Source: Planococcus lenghuensis
Lineage (GTDB): Bacteria > Bacillota > Bacilli > Bacillales_A > Planococcaceae
Assembly (NCBI RefSeq): GCF_001999905.1
Contig: NZ_CP019640.1
Location: 1,530,001-1,594,000 of the forward strand
Direction: 5' to 3'
DNA length: 64,000 nucleotides
Of the stretch, positions 26,720 through 35,526 are shown one piece after another. How positions within the stretch are numbered: position 1 is the stretch's first letter; each line of letters begins with the position of its first letter. Position numbers and translations under genes: made by a program. Under the pieces are notes generated by a model that worked only from the letters and a program-made list of their open reading frames with translations, had not been told where the DNA came from and ran no database searches.

Positions 26720-28435
26720 ATGCTCAGGGAATTGGATATACGGAATTTCGCAATTATCCAGGAGCTGTCTGTCGGATTCACAGACGGGCTGACCGTGCTG
26801 ACAGGTGAAACAGGAGCCGGTAAATCGATCATCATCGATGCGGTCCAGCTGCTGGCCGGCGGACGCGGCAGCCAGGAATTCATCCGCCACGGTGCGAAAA
26901 AGGCGGAAATTGAAGGATTGTTCTCACTCGAGACGGACAGCCATCCGGTATTCAGTAAACTGGAGGAGTTCGGCATTCCGCATGAGGACGGCGATATCCT
27001 GCTCCGCCGGGAAATCAATGACAAAGGGAAAACGGTCTGCCGGGTGAACGGCAAGCTCGTCACCATCGCGATTTTGCGGGAAGTGGGGGCGGCCCTCATT
27101 GATATCCATGGCCAGCATGAAACGCAGGAACTCATGGATGAAAAAAAGCACATCCGGCTGCTTGACCAATTCGCCGGTTCACGGCTGGACCAGGCGAAGG
27201 AAAGCTATACGAAGACGTACGATAATTACATGAAACTGAAGCGGGAGTTTTCTTCCTATAATGAGAACGAACAGCAGATCGCCCAGCGTATCGATTTGCT
27301 GACATTCCAGCTGGATGAGATAAATGCGGCCGGCCTTCAGCCGGGCGAAGAAGAAACGCTGCTTGCTGACCGCAAGCGGCTGCAGAACTTCACGAGAATC
27401 TATGAAGGCCTGTCGCAAGCCTATGAAGCGATCCAAGGGGAATCCAAAGGGCTGGACTGGATCGGCAACGCCATGTCGGAACTTGAACATGCGGCAGCGG
27501 TCGATGACGAGTTCCAGGAGACCGCCGAATCGCTCTCCGGTGCCTTTTATCAGATTCAGGACACAGCAACCGTCGTCAAACGCTCACTGGATTCCATGGA
27601 ATTCGATCCCGAGCGGCTGAATGAAATCGAAGACCGGCTATCAGCGATCCAGTCACTCAAGCGGAAATACGGGGCTTCAATTAAAGAGATCTTGCAATAT
27701 GCGGACAAACAGGCCGATGAACTTGACCGGCTTGTCAATCGGGATAAACGGATTCAGCTGGATCAGGAACGGCTGAGCCAATTGGCGGCGGATCTGACCG
27801 TTGAGGCGGAAGAACTGACCGTGCTCCGGAAAAAGACAGCGAAAGAGCTGGAGAGCGCCATCATGGAGCAATTGACGGCTCTTCATATGGGAAAAGCGGC
27901 ATTTCAAGTGCAATTTGATGAGCTGCCGGAAGGCAAATTCGACCGGAATGGACGGGACGCCATCTCGTTCCGGATTTCAACAAACGTCGGAGAGCCGTTG
28001 AAGGCGCTGACGAAAGTGGCATCCGGCGGCGAACTATCCCGGATGATGCTTGCCTTGAAAACCATTTTCTCCCGGCACCAAGGCATCACCTCCATCATTT
28101 TTGATGAAGTCGATACGGGCGTGAGCGGCCGGGTGGCTCAGGCGATTGCCGAGAAGATTGCAGCCATCTCCATGCATTCCCAAGTATTGTGTATTTCTCA
28201 TTTACCGCAAGTGGCCGCTATGGCAGATCAGCATTTATTCATCGAGAAAAAAGTGGAACAGGAGCGGACTGTGACTTCTGTGGAAGAATTGGACGGTGCG
28301 GAACGGACAAAAGAAATGAGCCGCATGCTGTCCGGGGCAGAAATTACCGAATTGACGCTGCAGCATGCCGAGGAGCTGCTGACACTGGCAGACGAGCGGA
28401 AGTCAGGCATGCGGGCGGCAGCCGGAACGATGTGA
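26720..28435 (+). CDS. recN: DNA repair protein RecN
   Basis: A 571-residue SMC-like ATPase recruited early to double-strand breaks. Walker A is TGETGAGKSIIIDAV near the N-terminus. A long coiled-coil middle (about residues 150-370) is followed by the ABC signature KVASGGELSRMMLALK and Walker B TSIIFDEVDTGVSG. The ATG follows AAAGGTGAGG 20 bases after argR. spo0A follows after 16 bases. Confidence 0.96.
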   Translation: MLRELDIRNFAIIQELSVGFTDGLTVLTGETGAGKSIIIDAVQLLAGGRGSQEFIRHGAKKAEIEGLFSLETDSHPVFSKLEEFGIPHEDGDILLRREINDKGKTVCRVNGKLVTIAILREVGAALIDIHGQHETQELMDEKKHIRLLDQFAGSRLDQAKESYTKTYDNYMKLKREFSSYNENEQQIAQRIDLLTFQLDEINAAGLQPGEEETLLADRKRLQNFTRIYEGLSQAYEAIQGESKGLDWIGNAMSELEHAAAVDDEFQETAESLSGAFYQIQDTATVVKRSLDSMEFDPERLNEIEDRLSAIQSLKRKYGASIKEILQYADKQADELDRLVNRDKRIQLDQERLSQLAADLTVEAEELTVLRKKTAKELESAIMEQLTALHMGKAAFQVQFDELPEGKFDRNGRDAISFRISTNVGEPLKALTKVASGGELSRMMLALKTIFSRHQGITSIIFDEVDTGVSGRVAQAIAEKIAAISMHSQVLCISHLPQVAAMADQHLFIEKKVEQERTVTSVEELDGAERTKEMSRMLSGAEITELTLQHAEELLTLADERKSGMRAAAGTM

Positions 28436-28451
28436 GACGTGGAGGAATAGC

Positions 28452-29210
28452 ATGAGTAAAATACGGGTAGGAATAGCGGACGATAACCGCGAACTCGCGG
28501 CGCTGATCAAAGAGTATGTGGAAGGCCATCCGGAAATGGAAGTCAGTTTCATAGCGCATAATGGGAAAACGTGTATTAAGCACCTGGGGGAGCAGCAGGT
28601 CGATGTGCTGCTGCTTGATGTCATTATGCCTTATCTGGACGGCATCGCTGTACTGGATGCCATTCAGGGAGACGGCAGTTTATCCGATCTTCAGGTGATC
28701 ATGCTGACAGCATTCGGCCAGGAAAGCGTCATGAGCCAGGCGGCGGAAAACGGAGCCGCTTATTTTATGCTGAAACCATTTGAGATGGATCGCCTGGGGG
28801 TGCAGATTAAGCACGCTGCAAAAGGGGCACGGACCGGCAGGGAAGCCGGACCGTCTCTGCTCGATAAACTGATAACAGACCGGGTGAAAGAAATCGGTGT
28901 GCCACCGCATATTAAAGGCTATGCCTACCTGAAGAAAGCGATAGAACTCGGGCTGGCGGACCCTGCTGTGCTCAATTCGGTTACAAAAGTGCTGTACCCG
29001 TCAGTTGCTGAATGCTTCGGAACAACTGCTCCGCGAGTCGAGCGGGCCATCCGCCACGCCATCGAAGTGACGTGGAACAGAGGGGATATGGACCAGCTGT
29101 CGAAACTGTTCGGCTATGATGCCATTCATTTGAAGAACAAACCGACCAATTCGGAATTTATCGCGATGGTCACGGATCAGATCAGTTCCGAAATGGGCAG
29201 CTATCGCTGA
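28452..29210 (+). CDS. spo0A: Response regulator Spo0A
   Basis: 252 residues. The receiver domain has Asp10/Asp11, phosphoacceptor Asp56 in LLLDVIMPYLDG, Thr86 and Lys108. The C-terminal Spo0A DNA-binding domain includes the recognition helix region PRVERAIRHAIEV and the conserved KPTNSEFIAMV. No key residue appears lost, so the protein should be able to take phosphate and bind 0A boxes. GTGGAGG lies before the ATG. spoIVB, its usual upstream neighbour, is missing, and there is no room for the normal promoters, so transcription probably comes through recN. In this apparent non-sporulator it may control other stationary-phase traits. Confidence 0.95.
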   Translation: MSKIRVGIADDNRELAALIKEYVEGHPEMEVSFIAHNGKTCIKHLGEQQVDVLLLDVIMPYLDGIAVLDAIQGDGSLSDLQVIMLTAFGQESVMSQAAENGAAYFMLKPFEMDRLGVQIKHAAKGARTGREAGPSLLDKLITDRVKEIGVPPHIKGYAYLKKAIELGLADPAVLNSVTKVLYPSVAECFGTTAPRVERAIRHAIEVTWNRGDMDQLSKLFGYDAIHLKNKPTNSEFIAMVTDQISSEMGSYR

Positions 29211-29227
29211 TGTTCTCCTATGGGGTT

Positions 29228-29262
29228 AGACTGCCGGCTTTTCTGCCGGCAGTCTTTTTCTT
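29228..29262 (+). terminator. Intrinsic terminator after spo0A
   Basis: AGACTGCCGGC / GCCGGCAGTCT perfect 11-bp stem, six-base loop, then a T-rich tail. Confidence 0.9.
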
Positions 29263-29323
29263 TTTCTTTTAAAAAAAGTACGAAATTACTAAAGGTAAAA
29301 TAAAAATCAACCCCAAACTAAGG

Positions 29324-29352
29324 TGTAAAGCAGCAAAACCAGCCGCTATAAT
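29324..29352 (+). promoter_or_regulatory. Putative promoter of the DUF2500 gene
   Basis: Consensus TATAAT (29347) with only a weak TGTAAA 17 bp upstream. The expected transcript would start just before the ribosome site. Confidence 0.4.
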
Positions 29353-29376
29353 GGAAATAACAGGAGGTGAAAGACG

Positions 29377-29748
29377 GTGTCAGACGGATTTAGTGGATTT
29401 CTTTTTCAAAGCGCCCCGATTTTCATTGCGGCAATCTTCATTATCGTAATAAGTGTTATTGCATTCATGGCGATGAAAGGGATTGTGACATGGTCGCGCA
29501 ATAACGCACAGCCGGAGCAAGTGAAAGAAGCGAAGGTGGCGACGAAGAGGACGGATGTGCGAGGAGGCGGCGAAACGCAGGCTCGGAGTATATACTACGT
29601 CACATTCAAAACCGGCGAGGGGGATCGGCTTGAATTCAGAGTGAATGGCCGGGAGAGCGGACAGCTTATCGAAGGCGACCAAGGAGAACTGCGATTCCAA
29701 GGGACCCGTTACCGGGGATTTGCCCGAAAGAAATTAATACATAGTTAA
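29377..29748 (+). CDS. DUF2500 domain-containing membrane protein
   Basis: A 123-residue protein with one N-terminal membrane helix (about residues 13-33, FIAAIFIIVISVIAFMAMKG) and a small beta-rich domain with RSIYYVTFKTGEGDRLEFRV and GDQGELRFQGTRYRGF, typical of DUF2500. Function is unknown. The GTG start follows an ideal AGGAGGTG. It is monocistronic. Confidence 0.85.
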   Translation: MSDGFSGFLFQSAPIFIAAIFIIVISVIAFMAMKGIVTWSRNNAQPEQVKEAKVATKRTDVRGGGETQARSIYYVTFKTGEGDRLEFRVNGRESGQLIEGDQGELRFQGTRYRGFARKKLIHS

Positions 29749-29760
29749 GCCATGAAAAAG

Positions 29761-29798
29761 AGAGCCCCGTTCAAATCGATCGATTTGAACGGGGCTCT
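29761..29798 (-). terminator. Perfect 38-bp palindrome acting as terminator
   Basis: A 19-bp arm (AGAGCCCCGTTCAAATCGA) is followed at once by its exact reverse complement with no spacer. On the minus strand CTTTTTC follows, so it can terminate the DUF2627 gene. On the plus strand there is no T-run. Confidence 0.75.
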
Positions 29799-29827
29799 GT
29801 TGTGCTGTTGAATATGTGCGCATTATA

Positions 29828-30061
29828 TTATTTCACAAATCGCTTTTGGACTTTTCCGCGTTTGCGGTCCCGGTGCAGCAAAAATCCTGCAAAAAACCAG
29901 AGGCTTACCGTCAGGAAAAGTGCACCCGTGATGAACTGCAGCCACAATGCCGGAAATGGAGCAAGCAGATCGGCGAATAAGGTATCTCGCATGAATTTGA
30001 TCCCTGCCGCTGCCATGATGCCCGGAATAAGCAGGACAAGAAATGCTAAGAATCTGGCCAT
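29828..30061 (-). CDS. DUF2627 family small membrane protein (YqzF-like)
   Basis: A 77-residue protein with two membrane helices (ARFLAFLVLLIPGIMAAAG and a second around residues 40-62) and a basic tail RDRKRGKVQKRF. ATG 30061 has AAGGAGGAG six to seven bases upstream; longer readings were rejected. DUF2627 genes sit beside bkdR in B. subtilis (yqzF), as here. Function is unknown. Confidence 0.85.
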   Translation of the reverse strand: MARFLAFLVLLIPGIMAAAGIKFMRDTLFADLLAPFPALWLQFITGALFLTVSLWFFAGFLLHRDRKRGKVQKRFVK

Positions 30062-30104
30062 GATTCTCCTCCTTCTATCCATATTGTTCCCCCTTAGTCC
30101 ATAG

Positions 30105-30133
30105 TTGTCAAGAGAAGTTGACTGCGCTATGCT
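30105..30133 (+). promoter_or_regulatory. Sigma-A promoter of bkdR
   Basis: TTGTCA, 17-bp spacer, TATGCT, with start near 30140. TTGCA repeats begin three bases later. Confidence 0.6.
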
Positions 30134-30142
30134 GAAACTGAC

Positions 30143-30189
30143 TTGCATGTTATTGCACGCTTAACAGAAGGGTATGAACAAATTTGCAA
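30143..30189 (+). promoter_or_regulatory. TTGCA repeats over the bkdR leader
   Basis: TTGCAT (30143), TTGCAC (30153) and TTGCAA (30184) are spaced 10 and 31 bp apart, on one helical face. The last includes the TTG start codon. They match the array upstream of ptb and may be an autoregulatory operator. Confidence 0.5.
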
Positions 30190-32232
30190 AATGTATTGAT
30201 TGTTGGCGGAGGCAGTGGCGGTTCTGCGATTTTAAACTTGCTTTTGGAATCAGAGTATTTGACGGTGGTCGGCGTAGTGGATAAGGATTTAAAAGCTCCG
30301 GCGCCTCAAACTGCCCGGGAAAATGGAATTCCGGTATTCACCGATTTCACAGAAGCGACCGGTGACCGAGTGGATATTGTCTTTAATGTGACAGGTAACG
30401 GGCGGATGCAGCAGGAGCTCGTGAATTATTTTCCGGCAGAATCGGTCGTGATTCCTGGAAGCATTGCCACCGTGCTGTTCAAATTGCTGACAGAAAAAGA
30501 GCATTTCATCACGAGGCTAAGTGAAGAAGCCCATAAAACGAACACGATTTTTAATTCCATTGAAGAGGGCATGATTGGCATTGATAAAAAGCGCAAGGTT
30601 ACGTTCATCAATAAAAGCGCTGCCAGAATGACAGGCGTATCCGTTGAAGAAGCGCTCGGCAAGCCGATTTATGAGGTCATTCCGGAAAGCAGCCTGCCCC
30701 GGATCATGGAATCCGGCCGGACGGAAATCAACAAAAAGCTGCAGCTTGGAACGGGCATCAGCATTGTGTCATCCCGCTTTCCGATGATCGATGAACAAGG
30801 AGAAGTGTTTGGTGCGGTTTCCGTATTCAAAGACATCACGGAAGTGGTGACGCTTGCTGAAGAAATCACGAACATGAAAGAGATTCAGACAATGCTTGAA
30901 GCGATCATTCAGTCGAGTGATGATGCCATTTCTGTAGTGGATGAAAATGGCAACGGACTGCTGATCAATCCTGCGTATACCCGCATTACAGGTTTGGAGA
31001 CAGAAGCTGTGATCGGCCAGCCGGCGACTGCAGACATCACGGAAGGTGAAAGCATGCACATGAAAGCTCTCCAGCAGCGCAAGCCGATTCGCGGCGTTAA
31101 TATGAAAGTGGGACCGGCCAAACGGGATGTGATCGTCAATGTAGCACCTATCATAGTGGGTGGAAAGCTGAAAGGAAGCGTCGGTGTCATCCATGATATG
31201 ACAGAAATCCGGACGCTGATGAAAGAGCTTGACCGGGCCCGGAGTATCATCCGGACATTGGAGACAAAGTATACATTCAACGACATCATTGGTCAGTCTG
31301 CCGAATTGCAGCTGTCGCTCCAACAGGCGAAACTGGCCGCGGAAACCCAGGCGATCGTGCTGCTCCGCGGAGAGTCAGGCACCGGGAAGGAATTATTTGC
31401 TCATGCGATCCATTCAGCGAGCGGCCGTAAATTCAATAAGTTCATCCGGGTTAATTGCGCCGCGCTTACAGAAGAACTGCTTGAAACCGAGTTGTTCGGT
31501 TTTGAAGAAGGGGCGTTCGACCATAGCCGGAGCAGCCGGAAAGGGATGTTTGAAGAAGCGGACAACGGCAGTATCTTTCTTGATGAAATCGGGGAGTTAT
31601 CACTTGCGGCCCAAGCAAAATTACTGCGCGTTCTGGAAGAACATGAAGTGTTGCGGATCGGGGGCACAAAACCAATACCGATCAATGTCCGCGTGATTGC
31701 TGCAACGAACATAAATATGGAACAGGCCCTGCTGAAAGGGACTTTTCGGGAAGACTTGTATTACCGGCTCAACCGCATGCCGATCCATCTGCCGCCGCTC
31801 AAAAAGCGGAAGCAGGACATTCCCCTCATCGCTGACCGGCTGCTCTTGAAACTCAATCAGGAGTACGGCCGCAATATCCAGGCGCTGTCCGACCGGGCAG
31901 TCCAGCTCCTGAAGATTTATGACTGGCCCGGAAATGTCCGGGAACTTGAGAATGTGCTCAGTCGGGCAATGATTTTCATGCCGGCGCAGGAAAGCATCAT
32001 GACTGACCGGCACATCCCGCTTAACATGATTAAAGGTGATGAAAAGCAGCAGGGGGCAGCGCTTCAATTGCAAACTGCCGTACCGCTGCAGGAGCAGATG
32101 GATACGGTGGAACGGCGAATCCTCGAGCATACGATGGAGGAATGTGAAGGCAATAAAACCCAAGCAGCACGCCAGCTCGATATCTCGCTCCGGTCACTCT
32201 ATTACAAACTTGAAAAACACGGTCTCGCATGA
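30184..32232 (+). CDS. bkdR: BkdR-like regulator of branched-chain keto-acid catabolism (bacterial enhancer-binding protein family)
   Basis: 682 residues. A nucleotide-binding-like N-terminus (NVLIVGGGSGGSAIL) is followed by two PAS domains (about 119-225 and 236-345), an AAA+ domain (about 364-600) and a Fis-type helix-turn-helix (about 649-680, NKTQAARQLDISLRSLYYKL). Walker A RGESGTGKE, Walker B SIFLDEIGE and REDLYYRLN are present. The sigma-54-contact loop, normally GAFTGA, reads GAFDHS at about residue 442, so sigma-54 activation is doubtful. The start is TTG, matching the MQKVLIVG-like start of relatives. It lies directly upstream of the bkd operon, whose B. subtilis version is BkdR/SigL-dependent and induced by Ile and Val. 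Confidence 0.9.
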   Translation: MQNVLIVGGGSGGSAILNLLLESEYLTVVGVVDKDLKAPAPQTARENGIPVFTDFTEATGDRVDIVFNVTGNGRMQQELVNYFPAESVVIPGSIATVLFKLLTEKEHFITRLSEEAHKTNTIFNSIEEGMIGIDKKRKVTFINKSAARMTGVSVEEALGKPIYEVIPESSLPRIMESGRTEINKKLQLGTGISIVSSRFPMIDEQGEVFGAVSVFKDITEVVTLAEEITNMKEIQTMLEAIIQSSDDAISVVDENGNGLLINPAYTRITGLETEAVIGQPATADITEGESMHMKALQQRKPIRGVNMKVGPAKRDVIVNVAPIIVGGKLKGSVGVIHDMTEIRTLMKELDRARSIIRTLETKYTFNDIIGQSAELQLSLQQAKLAAETQAIVLLRGESGTGKELFAHAIHSASGRKFNKFIRVNCAALTEELLETELFGFEEGAFDHSRSSRKGMFEEADNGSIFLDEIGELSLAAQAKLLRVLEEHEVLRIGGTKPIPINVRVIAATNINMEQALLKGTFREDLYYRLNRMPIHLPPLKKRKQDIPLIADRLLLKLNQEYGRNIQALSDRAVQLLKIYDWPGNVRELENVLSRAMIFMPAQESIMTDRHIPLNMIKGDEKQQGAALQLQTAVPLQEQMDTVERRILEHTMEECEGNKTQAARQLDISLRSLYYKLEKHGLA

Positions 32233-32234
32233 CT

Positions 32235-32281
32235 TTGCAAAGAATTGCAAGGTTTTGCAAGTATTTGCACTGCTCTTGCGT
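32235..32281 (+). promoter_or_regulatory. Helically phased TTGCA array upstream of the bkd operon
   Basis: TTGCAA at 32235, 32245 and 32255, TTGCAC at 32265 and TTGCGT at 32276 give spacings of 10, 10, 10 and 11 bp, starting two bases after the bkdR stop. The last two also fit the -24/-12 spacing of sigma-54 promoters (TTGCAC-N5-TTGCG against TGGCAC-N5-TTGCW), with one G missing. ptb begins 84 bases downstream. Confidence 0.65.
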
Positions 32282-32364
32282 TGAAACCTATGAAAACCTT
32301 TACATTAAGACTGTATTTAATTGCAGGATATTGATTAAATTAGAGGTGGTAAAGGGGTGACAGC

Positions 32365-33270
32365 ATGCTGAAATTGGATGATCTTATCAATCCTGAAATG
32401 CCGCAGGCAACCCGCACAGTCTCTATAGCAGCTGCAGCAGACAGTGCAGTGCTTGAGACGGTTAGCTTAGCGGTCGGACAGGGACTGTGCACATTTCTGC
32501 TGATTGATGACAGGCAGGAATTGGCGAGTCTGATGGCGGATGATTTCCCGCATCTGGTAAATCATGCTGATGTGCGTACTTCTCATGCGAGGGATTTTAC
32601 GGACGCGGCAGCACAGGCAGTGAAGGCAGTCCGGGAAAATGATGCTGCGGTGCTCATGAAAGGCCGGATTCCGACAGCCCTGCTGATGAAAGCGGTATTG
32701 CATGCAGAGAAGGGGCTGCGGATCGGCCGGACGCTTTCACACGTGGCAGCTTTTGAAGTGGCCGGATACGACCGGCTGATTTTCATCACGGATGCAGGGA
32801 TGAATCCTGAGCCGGATTTGAACAGCAAAGCGGCCATCATACAAAATGCAGTGGAGATTGCACAAAAGCTGGGGATTGAAAAGCCGGTTGTTGCACCGCT
32901 TGCTGCCGTGGAGATCGTGAATCCGAAAATGCAGGCAACACTGGATGCCGCGGCTCTTGTTGCCATGAATGTCCGGGGACAGATCACCGGCTGCATCGTG
33001 GATGGCCCGCTCGCGCTGGATAATGCGGTTTCAGTTGAAGCGGCCCGCCATAAGGGGCTGACCGGCGAAACAGCCGGACGGGCAGATATCCTTCTCGTCC
33101 CGAATATCGAATCAGGAAACATCCTGTATAAATCGCTTGTCTATTTCGCCAAGGCGAAAGTAGGTGCGGTCATCACAGGCGCAAAGGCGCCGATCGTCCT
33201 GACATCACGCTCCGACAGCGCACAAAGCAAATTATATTCATTGGGTCTTGCACTGCACGCATCCGATTAA
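32365..33270 (+). CDS. ptb: Phosphate butyryltransferase (YqiS)
   Basis: A 301-residue phosphotransacylase. It converts branched-chain or butyryl-CoA to the acyl phosphate, which Buk uses to make ATP. Family segments are AAVLMKGRIPTALLMKAVL, SHVAAFEV and DGPLALDNAVS. AAAGGGGTG lies before ATG 32365. It is the first gene of the bkd operon, after a 132-base gap from bkdR. Confidence 0.94.
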   Translation: MLKLDDLINPEMPQATRTVSIAAAADSAVLETVSLAVGQGLCTFLLIDDRQELASLMADDFPHLVNHADVRTSHARDFTDAAAQAVKAVRENDAAVLMKGRIPTALLMKAVLHAEKGLRIGRTLSHVAAFEVAGYDRLIFITDAGMNPEPDLNSKAAIIQNAVEIAQKLGIEKPVVAPLAAVEIVNPKMQATLDAAALVAMNVRGQITGCIVDGPLALDNAVSVEAARHKGLTGETAGRADILLVPNIESGNILYKSLVYFAKAKVGAVITGAKAPIVLTSRSDSAQSKLYSLGLALHASD

Positions 33271-33297
33271 TCACTGATAATCAGGGAGGAAATGAAA

Positions 33298-34392
33298 ATG
33301 GAAATCTTCAAAAGAATGGAAAGCCAAGACTATGAACAACTGGTGTTTTGCCAGGATAAAACATCCGGCCTGAAAGCGATCATCTGCATCCATGACACAA
33401 CACTCGGTCCGGCGCTTGGCGGAACCCGGATGTGGAATTATGAATCAGAAGAAGAAGCGATTGAAGATGCCATCCGTCTTGGCCGGGGAATGACATACAA
33501 AAATGCGGCAGCCGGTCTGAATCTCGGCGGGGGGAAAACCGTAATCATCGGCGATCCGCTGAAAGATAAGAATGAAGAAATGTTCCGGGCATTCGGCCGG
33601 TTCATTCAAGGACTGAACGGCCGTTATATAACAGCGGAGGATGTCGGCACTACAGTTGCAGATATGGACCTGATCCATGAGGAAACCGATTTCGTGACAG
33701 GCATCTCACCTGCATTCGGTTCTTCGGGTAATCCGTCTCCAGTCACTGCGTATGGCTGCTACCTCGGTATGAAAGCGGCAGCGAAGGAAGCTTTCGGCGA
33801 CGATTCACTGGAAGGTAAAACAATTGCTGTCCAGGGAGTCGGCAATGTGGCTTTCACATTATGCCGCTATCTTCATGAAGAAGGCGCGAAGCTGATCGTG
33901 ACCGATATCAACCAGCAGGCTGTGCAGCGGGCAGTGGATGAGTTCGGTGCAACAGCAGTCGGCATCAATGAGATATATTCCCAGGAAGCGGATATTTTTG
34001 CACCATGTGCCCTCGGGGCGATCATCAATGACGAAACAATCCCGCAGCTGAAAGTGAAAGTCGTGGCCGGATCCGCAAACAACCAGTTGAAGGAAGAGCG
34101 CCACGGGGATATGCTCGAAGAGCGCGGCATCGTTTATGCGCCGGATTTTGTTATCAACGCGGGCGGTGTGATCAACGTTGCGGATGAATTAAATGGCTAT
34201 AACCAGGAACGGGCCATGAAGCGGGTGGAAACGATTTATGACAGCATTTCACGGATTTTCGAAATTGCAAAGCGGGATGGAATTCCAAGCTATCAGGCTG
34301 CAGACCGCATGGCGGAAGAACGGATCGATCGCGTCTGCAGATCGAGAAGCCAATTCCTCCGCAACGAACATAATATCTTGAGCCGCCGCTAA
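33298..34392 (+). CDS. bcd: Leucine (branched-chain amino acid) dehydrogenase
   Basis: A 364-residue NAD-dependent dehydrogenase deaminating Leu, Val and Ile to 2-keto acids. The catalytic segments [10 protein letters not shown] and [20 protein letters not shown] contain the Lys residues of the family. The Rossmann motif is [10 protein letters not shown] start at the second ATG (33298) gives the ribosome-site spacing and the usual 364-residue length. Confidence 0.96.
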   Translation: MEIFKRMESQDYEQLVFCQDKTSGLKAIICIHDTTLGPALGGTRMWNYESEEEAIEDAIRLGRGMTYKNAAAGLNLGGGKTVIIGDPLKDKNEEMFRAFGRFIQGLNGRYITAEDVGTTVADMDLIHEETDFVTGISPAFGSSGNPSPVTAYGCYLGMKAAAKEAFGDDSLEGKTIAVQGVGNVAFTLCRYLHEEGAKLIVTDINQQAVQRAVDEFGATAVGINEIYSQEADIFAPCALGAIINDETIPQLKVKVVAGSANNQLKEERHGDMLEERGIVYAPDFVINAGGVINVADELNGYNQERAMKRVETIYDSISRIFEIAKRDGIPSYQAADRMAEERIDRVCRSRSQFLRNEHNILSRR

Positions 34393-34415
34393 AGACGGTT
34401 AAGGAGGAGAGCGGA

Positions 34416-35498
34416 ATGCGGGATACTCTCTGCAGGATTCTTGTCATCAATCCAGGGTCCACGTCGACAAAAATCGGTGTTTACGATAATGAAGCGATGA
34501 TCATGGAGAAGACCATTCGCCATGCACCGGAAGAAATCAGTCATTTCTCATCCATCATTGAGCAGTATGATTACCGGAAACAGACGGTTCTTGAAGCGCT
34601 GGATGAAGAAGGCATCAACCTGTCGAAGCTGTCAGCAGTCTGCGGCCGCGGAGGTCTTCTCCGGCCGATCGAAGGCGGTACGTATGCGGTGAATGAAGCG
34701 ATGCTTCAGGATCTCCGGATCGGCTATTCCGGCCAGCACGCGTCGAATCTCGGCGGCATCATTGCCTATGAGATCGCTGAAGCGCTAAATATTCCTTCTT
34801 ATATTGTAGATCCGGTTGTCGTGGATGAACTGGATGATATCGCCCGGGTTTCCGGGTTCCCGATGATTGAGCGGAAATCCATCTTTCATGCACTGAACCA
34901 AAAAGCGGTCGCCCGCCGCTTTGCGGCTTCTGCCGGCAGACGCTACAGCGATCTCCGGCTTATTGTGGCGCATATGGGCGGCGGAATCACAGTCGGCGTG
35001 CATAAGCATGGCCGCGTTACCGATGTCAATAACGGATTACACGGCGATGGTCCGTTCAGTCCGGAACGGGCCGGGACAATACCGGCCGGTGATCTGGTTG
35101 AACTCTGTTTCTCCGGCCAGTACTACCGGCAGGAGATCATGCGGATGGTCGTCGGTAAAGGCGGGCTGGCCGGCTATCTCGGCACGAGTGATGCCGTAGC
35201 GGTCGAAAATAGGATTGCACGGGGAGACGGCGAAGCGGGACTGATATATGAAGCGATGGCGTATCAAGTCGCAAAAGAGATCGGTTCCGCAAGCGCTGCG
35301 CTTGAAGGTGAAGTGGATGCAATTCTGCTGACAGGCGGGCTGGCATACGGCAAATTGTTCACAGAGGCGATCAGCAGAAAAATCAGCTGGATAGCGGACG
35401 TCATTGTCCTGCCCGGTGAAAATGAACTTCAGGCACTTGCTGAAGGTGCAGCCCGGGTACTGAACGGAGAAGAACAGGCAAAGACTTACCCGATGTGA
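34416..35498 (+). CDS. buk: Butyrate kinase
   Basis: A 360-residue acyl kinase of the ASKHA fold. It makes ATP from butyryl, isobutyryl or isovaleryl phosphate formed by Ptb. Signatures are [28 protein letters not shown] and [16 protein letters not shown] lies before the ATG. With Ptb it recovers energy from acyl-CoA made by the Bkd complex or supplies branched acids. Confidence 0.96.
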   Translation: MRDTLCRILVINPGSTSTKIGVYDNEAMIMEKTIRHAPEEISHFSSIIEQYDYRKQTVLEALDEEGINLSKLSAVCGRGGLLRPIEGGTYAVNEAMLQDLRIGYSGQHASNLGGIIAYEIAEALNIPSYIVDPVVVDELDDIARVSGFPMIERKSIFHALNQKAVARRFAASAGRRYSDLRLIVAHMGGGITVGVHKHGRVTDVNNGLHGDGPFSPERAGTIPAGDLVELCFSGQYYRQEIMRMVVGKGGLAGYLGTSDAVAVENRIARGDGEAGLIYEAMAYQVAKEIGSASAALEGEVDAILLTGGLAYGKLFTEAISRKISWIADVIVLPGENELQALAEGAARVLNGEEQAKTYPM

Positions 35499-35526
35499 CA
35501 GCGGATACTTAAGGAGGATAAATGAT

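Noticed and set aside
32265-32281. A firm sigma-54 promoter call for ptb
   Set aside because: Spacing fits but one of the two consensus G residues at -24 is missing and BkdR lacks GAFTGA, so it is recorded only as one possibility within the TTGCA array.
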